From: Legionella moravica DSM 19234
GTDB taxonomy: Bacteria > Pseudomonadota > Gammaproteobacteria > Legionellales > Legionellaceae
Length of the DNA stretch: 64,000 nucleotides
Direction of reading: 5' to 3'
Assembly: GCF_000423305.1 (NCBI RefSeq)
Contig: NZ_AUHS01000003.1
Span: 186,001-250,000 of the forward strand
The notes beneath the pieces were generated by a model. It was not told the origin of the DNA. It made no database searches and saw nothing but the letters and a program-made list of their open reading frames with translations. The number at the start of each line of letters is the position of its first letter. The first letter of the stretch is position 1. Shown here piece by piece: positions 1 to 10,968 of this stretch. A program made the position numbers and the translations under genes.

Positions 1-2
1 TG

Positions 3-671
3 GAAGACTTTATGAGAGTAGACAATGACATCCCTCCCCCTCAAGATGGATACAGTCAAACTAAATGGGTAGCAGAGCAGCTTCTTTCAGAGGCAGCACA
101 TCAAGGCTTATTAATTAATATTTATCGCCCGGGATGGATTGTAGGTCACAGTCAAACAGGCGCATTTAACGCTCAAAGCAATCACTTATTCCTATTACTT
201 AAAGGATGCATTCAACTTCAAGTCGCTCCCGACTGGGATCTCATGTTGGATATGTTACCTGTAGATACTATTAGCAACGTTATTGCAAAAAGGATTCTTC
301 TTGGGCCACAAACCAACCGTGTCTTTAATCTGATTAATCCCAACAAACTGCCCTGGAGGCAATTAATTCATTATATAAACCAACGCGGCTATCCGGTCGC
401 ATTAATTGATCCTCAACAGTGGAAGCAAGAACATGTTCAATTCATTAAAGAAGATAACGCGCTGTATAGCCTTTACTCCCTGTACATTAACAGTCAAAAT
501 GATGATTGGATGAAGGGGTTAGCCACTATCTCTCGTGCCAATAACTATAATACACATAATGCATTTAATGAGGTAGGGCAAATAATGCCCTCTTTAAATA
601 AAGAACTATTGGATGTTTATTTTAATTATCTGGAAAATGAAGGCTTTATAAAGCCCCCTTTAACTCATTAA
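3..671 (+). CDS. Thioester reductase-type SDR protein, C-terminal part (5' end outside window)
   Basis: The reading frame is open to the left edge, so this is the C-terminal part of a longer protein. The visible part carries the short-chain dehydrogenase catalytic signature Y-x-x-x-K (YSQTK, encoded near position 51-65) followed by the RPGWIVG segment typical of the extended SDR thioester-reductase family. These domains reductively release acyl chains from carrier proteins at the end of nonribosomal peptide or polyketide synthases, or act on fatty acyl substrates as stand-alone enzymes. The carrier and adenylation domains, if any, lie upstream and cannot be seen. The methionine codon at 12 lies inside the domain and is unlikely to be the true start. 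Family assignment is fairly secure; the substrate is unknown. Confidence 0.72.
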   Translation, partial: EDFMRVDNDIPPPQDGYSQTKWVAEQLLSEAAHQGLLINIYRPGWIVGHSQTGAFNAQSNHLFLLLKGCIQLQVAPDWDLMLDMLPVDTISNVIAKRILLGPQTNRVFNLINPNKLPWRQLIHYINQRGYPVALIDPQQWKQEHVQFIKEDNALYSLYSLYINSQNDDWMKGLATISRANNYNTHNAFNEVGQIMPSLNKELLDVYFNYLENEGFIKPPLTH

Positions 672-708
672 TCTGTTTGGGGATAGCCAATGAAATGGAG
701 AGCAGACA

Positions 709-3096
709 TTGATCATGAACACATCACAAAATGTATATCTTGAATCCCTACTCAAGAATTTAAAAGACGTGGTTATATTTTTGTCATCCGATGGCATTAT
801 TGAAGAATTAAGTCCAATAGCAGAAGAGTATTATTCCTGGAACATAACGAACATAAAAGGGACCCAATTCTCCACTTTATTATCAGAAGGGAGCCCATTT
901 TCATTCTCAGATTTTGTTGCCATTCGTGATAATGGGGCATCTATTGTAACCATTATAAACCACAAAAATCTTAAAATTTATCTGTCCTGGTCAGTTGTTC
1001 CGCTAGCCAATAGCTTGGGCTGGCTGCTTATAGGTCGTGATGTTTCAGACAGCGACAAGCATGATGTTGTTCACCATACACTTTATTCCCAATTAGAAAA
1101 AATATCAGCTTGTGTTCCCGGTAATTTTTATTGGAAAAACACCGATGCTGAATATTTGGGATGTAATGATACTTTACTTAAAACCTTAGGACTTACCTCC
1201 ATCAAAGACATTATTGGTAAAACAGACAAAGATTTATGGCCTGAGCAGGCACAAACGCTGAAACAGAACGATCAGCAAGTCATTCAGACAGGAAAAACAT
1301 TATTTTTAGAAGAAAAAGTAACGATGAACGGCCAAGATCGGTACTTTACAGTCATTAAAATGCCTTTATTAGATGATAGGGGCAACACTATTGGTATTTT
1401 AGGTAATTCACTGGAGATTACAGAACTTAAAAATACTCAAGCCGCACTGCAAATAGCCATAGAAAACGCCGAGGCTGCGAATCGAGTCAAAACGGAATTT
1501 ATCGCTAATATGGGGCATGATATACGTACCCCGCTGACAGGAATCATTGGGTTTTCAAACCACTTAAAAAACCATATTAAGGACATTCAATTCAAAGAGT
1601 GCGCCAAACAAATTCATGACAGTGGGGAGCAATTACTAGGGTTGCTTAATTCAGTCCTGGACATGATAACGGCAGATAACCTGAATGAAAACAGTTTAAT
1701 TAGCGAAGTTTTTGATGTACATCGCCTTATAAACGATGTCCTTGAGCTGGAAGTTCCAGCAGTTCAGGAACATCATTTGGCTATAAAAACACAAATCGAT
1801 GAACGGATCCCTCATTATCTTATTGGCGATAGGATGAAATTACACCGAATATTGCTTAATTTAGTTGGAAATGCTATCAAATTTACTCCCAAAGGCCAAA
1901 TTGAAATCAGTGCAACTTTTATTGAACAAGAACATGAAACCATCACCATCCAATTCAAAGTAAGTGATACCGGAATTGGAATCCCGTTGCATTTACACGC
2001 TAAGGTCTTCGAAAGTTTTTTTAAAATTAGCCCCTCGCACAAAGGAGCCTATACAGGAAATGGCATTGGTTTGCACATTGCTCAGAAATATGCCGAACTG
2101 TTAGGTGGTGACTTAAAGCTTGAAAGTACTGAAGGGATTGGAACATCCTTTTTCTTTTCCCTAAAAATGAAATTAGCTAATAAAGACTTAATATGTTCTT
2201 CTAAACATCAAAATACTGCTGTATTGGAAGAGACGCAAACAGTTCAGTCTGCCTTAATAGAACCACTGCATGCACAGCAACTTCATGTACTTTTGATTGA
2301 AGATAATGAATCAGCATTAAAAGTATTAAAGATGATGATAGAACCCTATAGCACTCACATCCGTACCGCGGGCGATGCAGAAAGCGCGATGTTATTCGTT
2401 AGAGAATCCCCGTTTGATTTGATTATTTCCGATATTGGGCTGCCCAATATAAATGGCGATGAACTTGCCAGCACTATTCGAGCCTTTGAAAAAGAGCATC
2501 AACGACGACCTTGTTATATTGTCGGGCTAACAGGTCATGCTTTAAATGATATTATGGATGACTGCATAAAAGCAGGAATGAATGAAGTCTATCGAAAACC
2601 AATGAATAAAGACGCTTTAAAACAAATCATCAATCATTTTAATATACCTGATTTGCGGCAATTGCAAGGAGAAGAAAAAGAAGCGCGTATGCAGCAAAAA
2701 TCACTTATTGAAGGCGAAATCCCTAAAAATGAAAAAGATTTTTTTGATTTAAACAAATTTCCAATTTTTGATATTTCTGAAGCGTTAAAATTTGTAGGGA
2801 CGGAAGCGATGCTAACCGAGGTTTTGACGGTAATGAAAGATCAGTCCGTTCCGGATGATTTAAAACTTATGACTCAGGCGTATGCTGAATCTGATTGGGA
2901 AAAAGTACAGCAAATAGCCCATAAAATGAAAAGCGGAGCCATTTATGTAGGAGCCGTCCGAATGAAAATGGCATGTCAATATCTTGAACGTTATTATAAA
3001 GTCGGACAAAGAACATTATTAGAGCCTCTTTATCAGCAAGCATCTGTTGTTATAGATCATACGATGGAAACAATTAGCGATTACTTAAAAGGTTGA
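709..3096 (+). CDS. Soluble hybrid sensor histidine kinase with receiver and HPt domains
   Basis: This 795-residue protein has two PAS-like segments (about 1-115 and 125-245), a HisKA dimerisation domain with phosphoacceptor His270 in the sequence MGHDIRTP, an HATPase domain (N-box near LVGNAIKFT, then DTGIGIP and GNGIGLHIA), a receiver domain with phosphoacceptor Asp575 and a C-terminal HPt domain with His738 (AHKMKSG). That is the complete multistep phosphorelay of ArcB/BarA-like kinases in one chain. I see no transmembrane segment, so it probably senses a cytoplasmic signal through the PAS domains. The start is a TTG at 709, eight bases after GGAG; the ATG at 715 is the alternative. No response regulator is adjacent, so the partner is elsewhere. 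Confidence 0.88.
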   Translation: MIMNTSQNVYLESLLKNLKDVVIFLSSDGIIEELSPIAEEYYSWNITNIKGTQFSTLLSEGSPFSFSDFVAIRDNGASIVTIINHKNLKIYLSWSVVPLANSLGWLLIGRDVSDSDKHDVVHHTLYSQLEKISACVPGNFYWKNTDAEYLGCNDTLLKTLGLTSIKDIIGKTDKDLWPEQAQTLKQNDQQVIQTGKTLFLEEKVTMNGQDRYFTVIKMPLLDDRGNTIGILGNSLEITELKNTQAALQIAIENAEAANRVKTEFIANMGHDIRTPLTGIIGFSNHLKNHIKDIQFKECAKQIHDSGEQLLGLLNSVLDMITADNLNENSLISEVFDVHRLINDVLELEVPAVQEHHLAIKTQIDERIPHYLIGDRMKLHRILLNLVGNAIKFTPKGQIEISATFIEQEHETITIQFKVSDTGIGIPLHLHAKVFESFFKISPSHKGAYTGNGIGLHIAQKYAELLGGDLKLESTEGIGTSFFFSLKMKLANKDLICSSKHQNTAVLEETQTVQSALIEPLHAQQLHVLLIEDNESALKVLKMMIEPYSTHIRTAGDAESAMLFVRESPFDLIISDIGLPNINGDELASTIRAFEKEHQRRPCYIVGLTGHALNDIMDDCIKAGMNEVYRKPMNKDALKQIINHFNIPDLRQLQGEEKEARMQQKSLIEGEIPKNEKDFFDLNKFPIFDISEALKFVGTEAMLTEVLTVMKDQSVPDDLKLMTQAYAESDWEKVQQIAHKMKSGAIYVGAVRMKMACQYLERYYKVGQRTLLEPLYQQASVVIDHTMETISDYLKG

Positions 3097-3154
3097 ACTT
3101 CACTTCCATGTTGAAACCCATTCTTTTTTAAATGAGGTTAACATACCCCTTTAA

Positions 3155-5482
<2,328 letters not shown>

Positions 5483-5509
5483 CAAAATCAAAATAAGCTA
5501 ATATCGATG

Positions 5510-5541
5510 CAGCTCTCGTAATATTATGAGAGCTGTATTTT
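5510..5541 (+). terminator. Intrinsic terminator of katG
   Basis: A perfect 8-bp stem (CAGCTCTC at 5510-5517 with GAGAGCTG at 5528-5535) and a 10-base loop is followed by TATTTTT. It lies 27 bases after the katG stop codon. Confidence 0.75.
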
Positions 5542-5589
5542 TAATTTTTATATTCTATATTTATTTAAGGTACATCAGGTGAACCTTGT

Positions 5590-5964
5590 ATGTTGACTTA
5601 CTTAAAAAAAGGTTGGAATGGAGAGTTGACCTTTTTCCAAATTATTTTTGGGAGATACTCTAGTTCTTATCTTTTTGATGGAGGAGTTGTATATATCGGT
5701 TTTTACATTCTACTGATATGCGCCTTAGTAAACCATCCATGGAATATCAATAACATTTGGCTGTATCCATTATTACTGTATTCGATAGGTTTCTATATAT
5801 GGCTGTTAAAAGCATTTTGGGGGTCTGCATATCAAACAACTCATTTTTATAGCTTTATATTGATACGTATATTTACTATTCTCTTGCCCATATTTTCAAT
5901 TTGTTTATTCTTTTTGATACTCATCTATTATTTTGTATCTGCGCTATTTGATTTATACAATTAA
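5590..5964 (+). CDS. Small hydrophobic membrane protein of unknown function
   Basis: The 124-residue product is rich in Phe, Ile, Leu and Tyr, with three to four probable transmembrane segments (about 33-48, 55-72, 85-104 and 105-120) and short loops. I do not recognise a family. It follows the katG terminator and starts with ATG at 5590 without a strong SD sequence. Codon use is ordinary for the window. It may be an orphan or lineage-specific membrane protein; a spurious reading frame is less likely because of the coherent hydrophobic pattern. Confidence 0.5.
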   Translation: MLTYLKKGWNGELTFFQIIFGRYSSSYLFDGGVVYIGFYILLICALVNHPWNINNIWLYPLLLYSIGFYIWLLKAFWGSAYQTTHFYSFILIRIFTILLPIFSICLFFLILIYYFVSALFDLYN

Positions 5965-6115
5965 GCCTATAGCGTAAAACCAATTCTGCAGACTATCCTA
6001 ACTATTTTGCACCCTTTCTCGCCATTTTCCTGCCAAGCTAAAATAGTAAATTTAAGCTAGAATTATAATAATGATAGGCTTTTGGACATCTTGTTATTTT
6101 TATAATAAGTGCTTA

Positions 6116-6171
6116 AAAGGATGATACTTTATATGGCTCAATTATGAAAAATGATTTATAGAGCATCCTTT
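6116..6171 (+). promoter_or_regulatory. Leader inverted repeat upstream of the 6194 gene
   Basis: AAAGGATG (6116-6123) is perfectly complementary to CATCCTTT (6164-6171), with a 40-base A/T-rich loop. The right arm ends 12 bases before the GGAG ribosome-binding site, so folding could affect translation of the GTG-started gene. No ligand or regulator can be named. Confidence 0.3.
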
Positions 6172-6193
6172 ATATTATCTGGCGGAGATTGCG

Positions 6194-6466
6194 GTGTTAA
6201 TACAACCCGTTCAACCTGTAAATGTTACCGTTAAAATTGGCGATAATATACACGAATGCCAAATGATCAGCCTATCTGACACCGAGCTGGTTTTAAACTG
6301 TAACGATTATTTAGACAAGGACAGCCAGGTATTGTTTATTGCCCGCTATTTTCGTGGAGCGGCGATTATACGTGAAATAGACTTTATAAAATTCCATTTC
6401 ACGTATAAATTGGAGATCGAAAACATACAATTTCAACCGGGCTTATTAATCAACACCCGGTTATAA
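6194..6466 (+). CDS. Small unknown protein, possibly a degenerate PilZ-like domain
   Basis: The 90-residue product starts at GTG, six bases after GGAG. The alternating beta-strand pattern and the segment ISLSDTELVL recall the second half of a PilZ (cyclic di-GMP binding) barrel, but the RxxxR arginines and the D-x-S-x-x-G motif are not intact, so ligand binding cannot be claimed. The leader contains a long inverted repeat just before the SD sequence (6116-6171), and the end of the gene is itself part of a hairpin (6435-6462). It converges on ctaE with only 21 bases between the stop codons. Confidence 0.5.
   Translation: MLIQPVQPVNVTVKIGDNIHECQMISLSDTELVLNCNDYLDKDSQVLFIARYFRGAAIIREIDFIKFHFTYKLEIENIQFQPGLLINTRL
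6435..6462. terminator. Hairpin overlapping the end of the 6194 gene
   Basis: AACCGGG (6435-6441) and CCCGGTT (6456-6462) form a perfect 7-bp stem with a 14-base loop inside the last codons, between convergent genes. There is no U-tract on either side, so terminator function is inferred from position only. Confidence 0.35.
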
Positions 6467-6487
6467 CTTGGATATAAAGAATTATAT

Positions 6488-7357
6488 TTATAGCCAATAA
6501 ACAAATAAGAATAAAAACAACCACACAACGTCTACAAAATGCCAATACCAAGCAACACCCTCAAATGCAAAATGCCGCTCTGGAGTAAAATGACCACGTT
6601 TGCAGCGTATTAAAATAACAATCAGCATAATGGTACCGAGCGTTACGTGCAATCCATGAAAGCCTGTAAGCATAAAGAACGTTGTTCCGTAAATACCAGC
6701 AGCTAAAGTTAAGTTCATTTCAGTATAGGCTTCATGATATTCATAGGCCTGGAGCAACAGGAATAATATACCCAATGCAATAGTCAGGGACATTCCAACT
6801 AATAATTGAGTACGCTTGTTCAATTTTAAAGCCCAATGAGCCCACGTAATCGTAACCCCTGAAGTTAAAAGTATCAGAGTGTTGATTGCAGCAAGGCCCC
6901 AAGCACCCATAGCTTCATGGGCACCAGAGAAAATTTGATTATTCGGGTTATCCAGTAATGGCCATGCTGCTTTAAAATCAGACCACAAGGTATAATGAGT
7001 TATCGGGTGTATTTCACCACCTAAAAGGGGAACAACCCAAAAGCGGGCAAAAAACAGAGCACCAAAAAAAGCCCCAAAGAAGCACACTTCGGAAAAGATA
7101 AACCAACACATTCCCCAACGAAATGATCTATCGACTTGCATGTCGTAAAGACCTTTACCATTTTCATAAATAACCTGACCAAACCAGCCAAACATCATAA
7201 AGATAAGGATACACAGTCCCGCAGTGAATATATACGGACCATACCAATCAAGATGAAGCCAGGAAGCAGCTCCTACCAGAGTTGTAGTCAATCCAATCGA
7301 GCCCACCAAAGGCCAATGACTAGGCTTGGGGACATAATAAGTACCGTGTGCTCCCAT
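6488..7357 (-). CDS. ctaE: Cytochrome c oxidase subunit III
   Basis: This is a seven-helix integral membrane subunit of heme-copper cytochrome oxidase, 289 residues, a normal length. Characteristic segments are FHGLHV and YWHFVDVVWLFLF near the C-terminus. Subunit III stabilises subunit I and maintains proton uptake through the D-channel. It is the last gene of the ctaC-ctaD-ctaG-ctaE cluster, 155 bases after ctaG; that gap contains no credible small gene. An SD sequence (GGAG) lies 11 bases upstream of the ATG. Confidence 0.96.
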   Translation of the reverse strand: MGAHGTYYVPKPSHWPLVGSIGLTTTLVGAASWLHLDWYGPYIFTAGLCILIFMMFGWFGQVIYENGKGLYDMQVDRSFRWGMCWFIFSEVCFFGAFFGALFFARFWVVPLLGGEIHPITHYTLWSDFKAAWPLLDNPNNQIFSGAHEAMGAWGLAAINTLILLTSGVTITWAHWALKLNKRTQLLVGMSLTIALGILFLLLQAYEYHEAYTEMNLTLAAGIYGTTFFMLTGFHGLHVTLGTIMLIVILIRCKRGHFTPERHFAFEGVAWYWHFVDVVWLFLFLFVYWL

Positions 7358-7512
7358 TCTATTTTATTCTCCTGTATCAATAAATCAGGCTGCAAAAGCT
7401 GATTTATGGTCTGTTTATAGTGCAAGATTTATATTTAATAACTTGTTCATCGGGAAGATTTGATTTACGGAGATGTTTTATCTGTATTGGAACCAGATAA
7501 GATCCCCACGTT

Positions 7513-8055
7513 CTAATTCATAATTCTTCCTGACACATCAAACAAGGTATAAGACAAAGTAACCGTCTTAACGTTCTCTGGTAACTCTGCATCCAGATGA
7601 AATAACAACGGCATGTTCATTGCCTCATGTCCGTTCAAGGTCTGCTGAGTGAAACAAAAGCATTCTGTTTTTTTCAAATATTTAGCGGCAATTCCTGGAG
7701 TTACGCTGGGTATTGCTTGAACCGTCATTCTATGATCTGTTTTGTTTTCAGCATAAAAAGCAAGCCGGGCAATTTCACCAGGGTGTACCCGTATTTTAGA
7801 AATTTTAGGATAAAATTCCCAAGGCACACCGCTATTATTTGTTGCAACAAATTCAACCAATACTTCCCTTTCTTTATTAATTTTTGCTTTGCTCACATCA
7901 TAAGCAACTGCCTCTGGATTTGTTTTGCCATTGATACCTAAGGTTTTGCATAAGCTATTATAGATAGGTACCAAGGCGAAACCAAAAGCAAACATTCCCA
8001 AAACAACAAGAGTTAATATGATGAGTAGTTTTTGTTGCTTTTTTACATTATTCAT
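7513..8055 (-). CDS. ctaG: Cytochrome oxidase copper-insertion protein CtaG/Cox11
   Basis: This is a membrane-anchored periplasmic copper chaperone that delivers copper to the CuB site of subunit I. The 180-residue protein has one N-terminal transmembrane helix (about 9-28), the conserved YNSLCK after it, and the copper-binding C-x-C motif in ECFCF. It begins 12 bases downstream of ctaD in the usual ctaD-ctaG-ctaE order, so co-expression with the oxidase is expected. Confidence 0.95.
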   Translation of the reverse strand: MNNVKKQQKLLIILTLVVLGMFAFGFALVPIYNSLCKTLGINGKTNPEAVAYDVSKAKINKEREVLVEFVATNNSGVPWEFYPKISKIRVHPGEIARLAFYAENKTDHRMTVQAIPSVTPGIAAKYLKKTECFCFTQQTLNGHEAMNMPLLFHLDAELPENVKTVTLSYTLFDVSGRIMN

Positions 8056-8067
8056 TAAACCCCACCT

Positions 8068-9684
8068 TTAGTGAATCTCAGGTGGAGTTGTAAAAGTATG
8101 GTAAGGTGGTGGAGATGGCAATGTCCATTCCAAACCATGTGACCCTTCCCAAACTCTAGCTGTAGCTACATCCTTTTTAGTACCTCGTTTTCTTACAGTT
8201 CCTATAATGTTAAATAAAAACAGTAACTGGGAGAAACCAAAGATGAATGCCCCAATAGTAGCAATCATATTAAAATTAGCGAATTGCAAAGCATAATCCG
8301 GTATCCTTCTTGGCATGCCTGCAAGTCCAAGAAAATGCATGGGGAAAAATGTCAAGTTTACGGAAATAACGGACAGCCAGAAATGCCATTTTCCCATACG
8401 CTCGTTATACATATGCCCGGTCCATTTCGGCAGCCAGTAATAGGTAGCAGCAAGGAGAGCAAATATAACCCCGGGTACCAACACATAATGAAAATGTGCC
8501 ACAACAAAATAACTATCCTGATACTGGTAATCAGCAGGTACTAATGCCAACATCAAACCGGTAAATCCGCCTATAGTAAACAGAAATACAAATGCCAAGG
8601 CAAAAAGCATAGGCGTTTCAAATGTCATCGCCCCTTTAAACATGGTACTGACCCAGTTAAACACTTTGATGCCCGTAGGAACCGCAATAAGCATGGTGGT
8701 ATACATGAAAAACAATTCAGCGCCCAAGGGAACGCCAGTGGTAAACATGTGATGCACCCAAACAATAAAGGATAGGAGGGCAATACTTACAGTAGCATAA
8801 ACCATAAAATGATAGCCGAATAAAGGTTTGCGACTGAAGGTGGGAATAATTTCAGAAATTACTCCAAATGCGGGCAGAACCAATACATACACTTCTGGAT
8901 GTCCAAAAAACCAGAATATGTGTTGAAACAGAATCGGATCACCACCGCCTGCAGCATTAAAGAAACTGGTTCCGAAATGTCTGTCAGCCAACATCATCGT
9001 AACAGCACCTGCCAAAACAGGCATAATCGCGATCAATAAAAATGCGGTAATTAACCAGGTCCATACAAACATGGGCATTTTCATCAAAGTCATGCCTGGA
9101 GCACGCAGATTCAAAATTGTTGCGATAATATTGATCGAACCCATAATCGATGAAAGTCCCATCATATGAATGGAAAAAATCATAAAATCGGTACTGGGAG
9201 GCGCATATTTTGTTGATAGTGGCGCATACATTGTCCATCCAAAATTAGGACCACCGCCCGCATGAAACATTGTAGAAAATAAAAGACAGAATGCGAATGG
9301 CAGTATCCAAAAACTCCAGTTATTAAGTCGAGGCAAAGCCATATCAGGGGCGCCTATCATCATAGGAATCTGCCAATTCGCCATACCTGTAAACGCGGGC
9401 ATGACTACCCCAAAAAGCATGATCAGACCATGCATGGTGGTCATTTGATTAAAAAAGTTAGGATCTACAAAACGATGTCCAGGTTGAAACAGTTCAGCCC
9501 GAATAACAAGAGCCATACCACCAGCAACAAAAAAACTAATCATGGCTAACCATAAATATAGGCTGCCGATGTCTTTATGGTTTGTGGTAAACAACCAGCG
9601 TTTCACAAATCCCATAATTCCTTTACCCTGTTCTGGACCGTGCTCATCATGAGACGCTTCTGCATGCGCTAATGCCTTGCTCAT
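8068..9684 (-). CDS. ctaD: Cytochrome c oxidase subunit I
   Basis: This is the catalytic twelve-helix subunit of an aa3-type heme-copper oxidase (538 residues). It contains GHPEVYVL with the His-Tyr cross-link pair, the HH pair of CuB in VHHMFTTG, and HFHYVL with the heme a and a3 ligands. The D-channel signature (FFNQMTTMHGL) is present, which places it in the A family of proton-pumping oxidases. The ATG overlaps the ctaC stop codon (ATGA), indicating translational coupling with subunit II. Confidence 0.98.
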   Translation of the reverse strand: MSKALAHAEASHDEHGPEQGKGIMGFVKRWLFTTNHKDIGSLYLWLAMISFFVAGGMALVIRAELFQPGHRFVDPNFFNQMTTMHGLIMLFGVVMPAFTGMANWQIPMMIGAPDMALPRLNNWSFWILPFAFCLLFSTMFHAGGGPNFGWTMYAPLSTKYAPPSTDFMIFSIHMMGLSSIMGSINIIATILNLRAPGMTLMKMPMFVWTWLITAFLLIAIMPVLAGAVTMMLADRHFGTSFFNAAGGGDPILFQHIFWFFGHPEVYVLVLPAFGVISEIIPTFSRKPLFGYHFMVYATVSIALLSFIVWVHHMFTTGVPLGAELFFMYTTMLIAVPTGIKVFNWVSTMFKGAMTFETPMLFALAFVFLFTIGGFTGLMLALVPADYQYQDSYFVVAHFHYVLVPGVIFALLAATYYWLPKWTGHMYNERMGKWHFWLSVISVNLTFFPMHFLGLAGMPRRIPDYALQFANFNMIATIGAFIFGFSQLLFLFNIIGTVRKRGTKKDVATARVWEGSHGLEWTLPSPPPYHTFTTPPEIH

Positions 9685-10889
9685 TGTAAACCTCCTGCTT
9701 TAGCTTTATTAACCATGGTAGGTTTTTTATTATTACTTTCTCGCAACTTCGCAACATCTGATGGTTGAATTTCGTCGTCAGTATTGTTACCCCAAGCATT
9801 TCGCTCATAAGTTGTTATTGCTGCAATCTCTTCATCAGTCAACTGATCTTTATAAGGCATCATTCCAGCAGATCCCGGAATACCATTAAGAATCAGATCA
9901 ATATGACGTGAAATAGGCTTGCCTACTGCAACTGAACTGCCTTTCAAAGCAGGGTACATAGGCGGAAGACCGGTTCCATCAGCTTTATGGCAGGCGGAAC
10001 AGAACTGTTCGTATTTTTGTTTACCCAAGGTCATTAATTCATTGCGGGACATTGTTTTTTGATCGGCTGCCTGAGTTTCTGTTCTGGCATACTGATCTTC
10101 AATTTTATCCTGCTTGGCAACCCAATCATTGAACTCATTTTCACTTACAGCCTGAACTACAATCGGCATAAAACCGTGATTGATACCGCACAATTCAGCA
10201 CATTGCCCCCTGTAAACTCCAGGCTTTTCTATTCTCGCCCATGCTTCGTACATGAATCCGGGAATTGCATCTCGTTTAATTCCAAGTTCAGGTACCCACC
10301 AGGAATGGATTACATCGTTTGAAGTAACCAGAAAACGAATTTTTTTATTGACTGGCAGTACAAGCGGTTTATCTACTTCCAGCAAATACCATTGGCCTTT
10401 TTTCTGTTTATTTTGAATTTGATCATAGGGTGTTGATAAATTACTGAAGTAACTTATGCCTTGATCGAGGTATTGATATTGCCACCGCCATTGATAGCCA
10501 ACAACCTTAATTGTAACGTCAGACTCTGAGGAATCATCCATTCTTATCAATACCTGGGTAGCAGGAATTGCCAAACCCACCAGTATTAAAAAGGGTATTA
10601 TTGACCATACGATTTCAAGACGAGGGTTGTCATGAAATGATGCAGGCTTATAACCTTTGGATTTTCTGTGGTGAATCAGGGAATATATCATTACCCCGAA
10701 GACAACTACACCAATTACGGCACATACAGCCATACACACCATATGCAAATAATACATATCATGGCTTAGCGGAGTAACCCCTTTATACATATTTAGCTGC
10801 CAGTTATCTGCAGCTGCCCAAACTGATTGACCCGATGCAAAGCCACAAAGCATTATTACGAATCTACAGATCTTTAACCTGTTTAACAT
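9681..10889 (-). CDS. ctaC: caa3-type cytochrome c oxidase subunit II with fused cytochrome c domain
   Basis: This subunit accepts electrons into the binuclear CuA centre. The 402-residue protein has a signal peptide, two transmembrane helices and a cupredoxin domain with the CuA signature GQCAELCGINHGFM plus the upstream WW-x-PELG segment. A C-terminal cytochrome c domain (about 290-365) carries CSACH and a distal Met in AGMMPY. The extra cytochrome makes this caa3-type, so it can take electrons from a soluble or membrane cytochrome c without a separate docking carrier. It lies 80 bases downstream of the four-heme cytochrome gene. Confidence 0.96.
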   Translation of the reverse strand: MLNRLKICRFVIMLCGFASGQSVWAAADNWQLNMYKGVTPLSHDMYYLHMVCMAVCAVIGVVVFGVMIYSLIHHRKSKGYKPASFHDNPRLEIVWSIIPFLILVGLAIPATQVLIRMDDSSESDVTIKVVGYQWRWQYQYLDQGISYFSNLSTPYDQIQNKQKKGQWYLLEVDKPLVLPVNKKIRFLVTSNDVIHSWWVPELGIKRDAIPGFMYEAWARIEKPGVYRGQCAELCGINHGFMPIVVQAVSENEFNDWVAKQDKIEDQYARTETQAADQKTMSRNELMTLGKQKYEQFCSACHKADGTGLPPMYPALKGSSVAVGKPISRHIDLILNGIPGSAGMMPYKDQLTDEEIAAITTYERNAWGNNTDDEIQPSDVAKLRESNNKKPTMVNKAKAGGLQ

Positions 10890-10968
10890 CCCAATCCCTC
10901 ATCTCGTCAAGTAGTCGGGAAAACCCGACTCATTTAAATCGATTTAACCAGTACAAAAACCTATCAAC

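Noticed and set aside
7358-7512. Possible small gene between ctaG and ctaE
   Set aside because: The only minus-strand ATG frame is ten codons; other genomes can have a DUF2970 gene here but it is absent.
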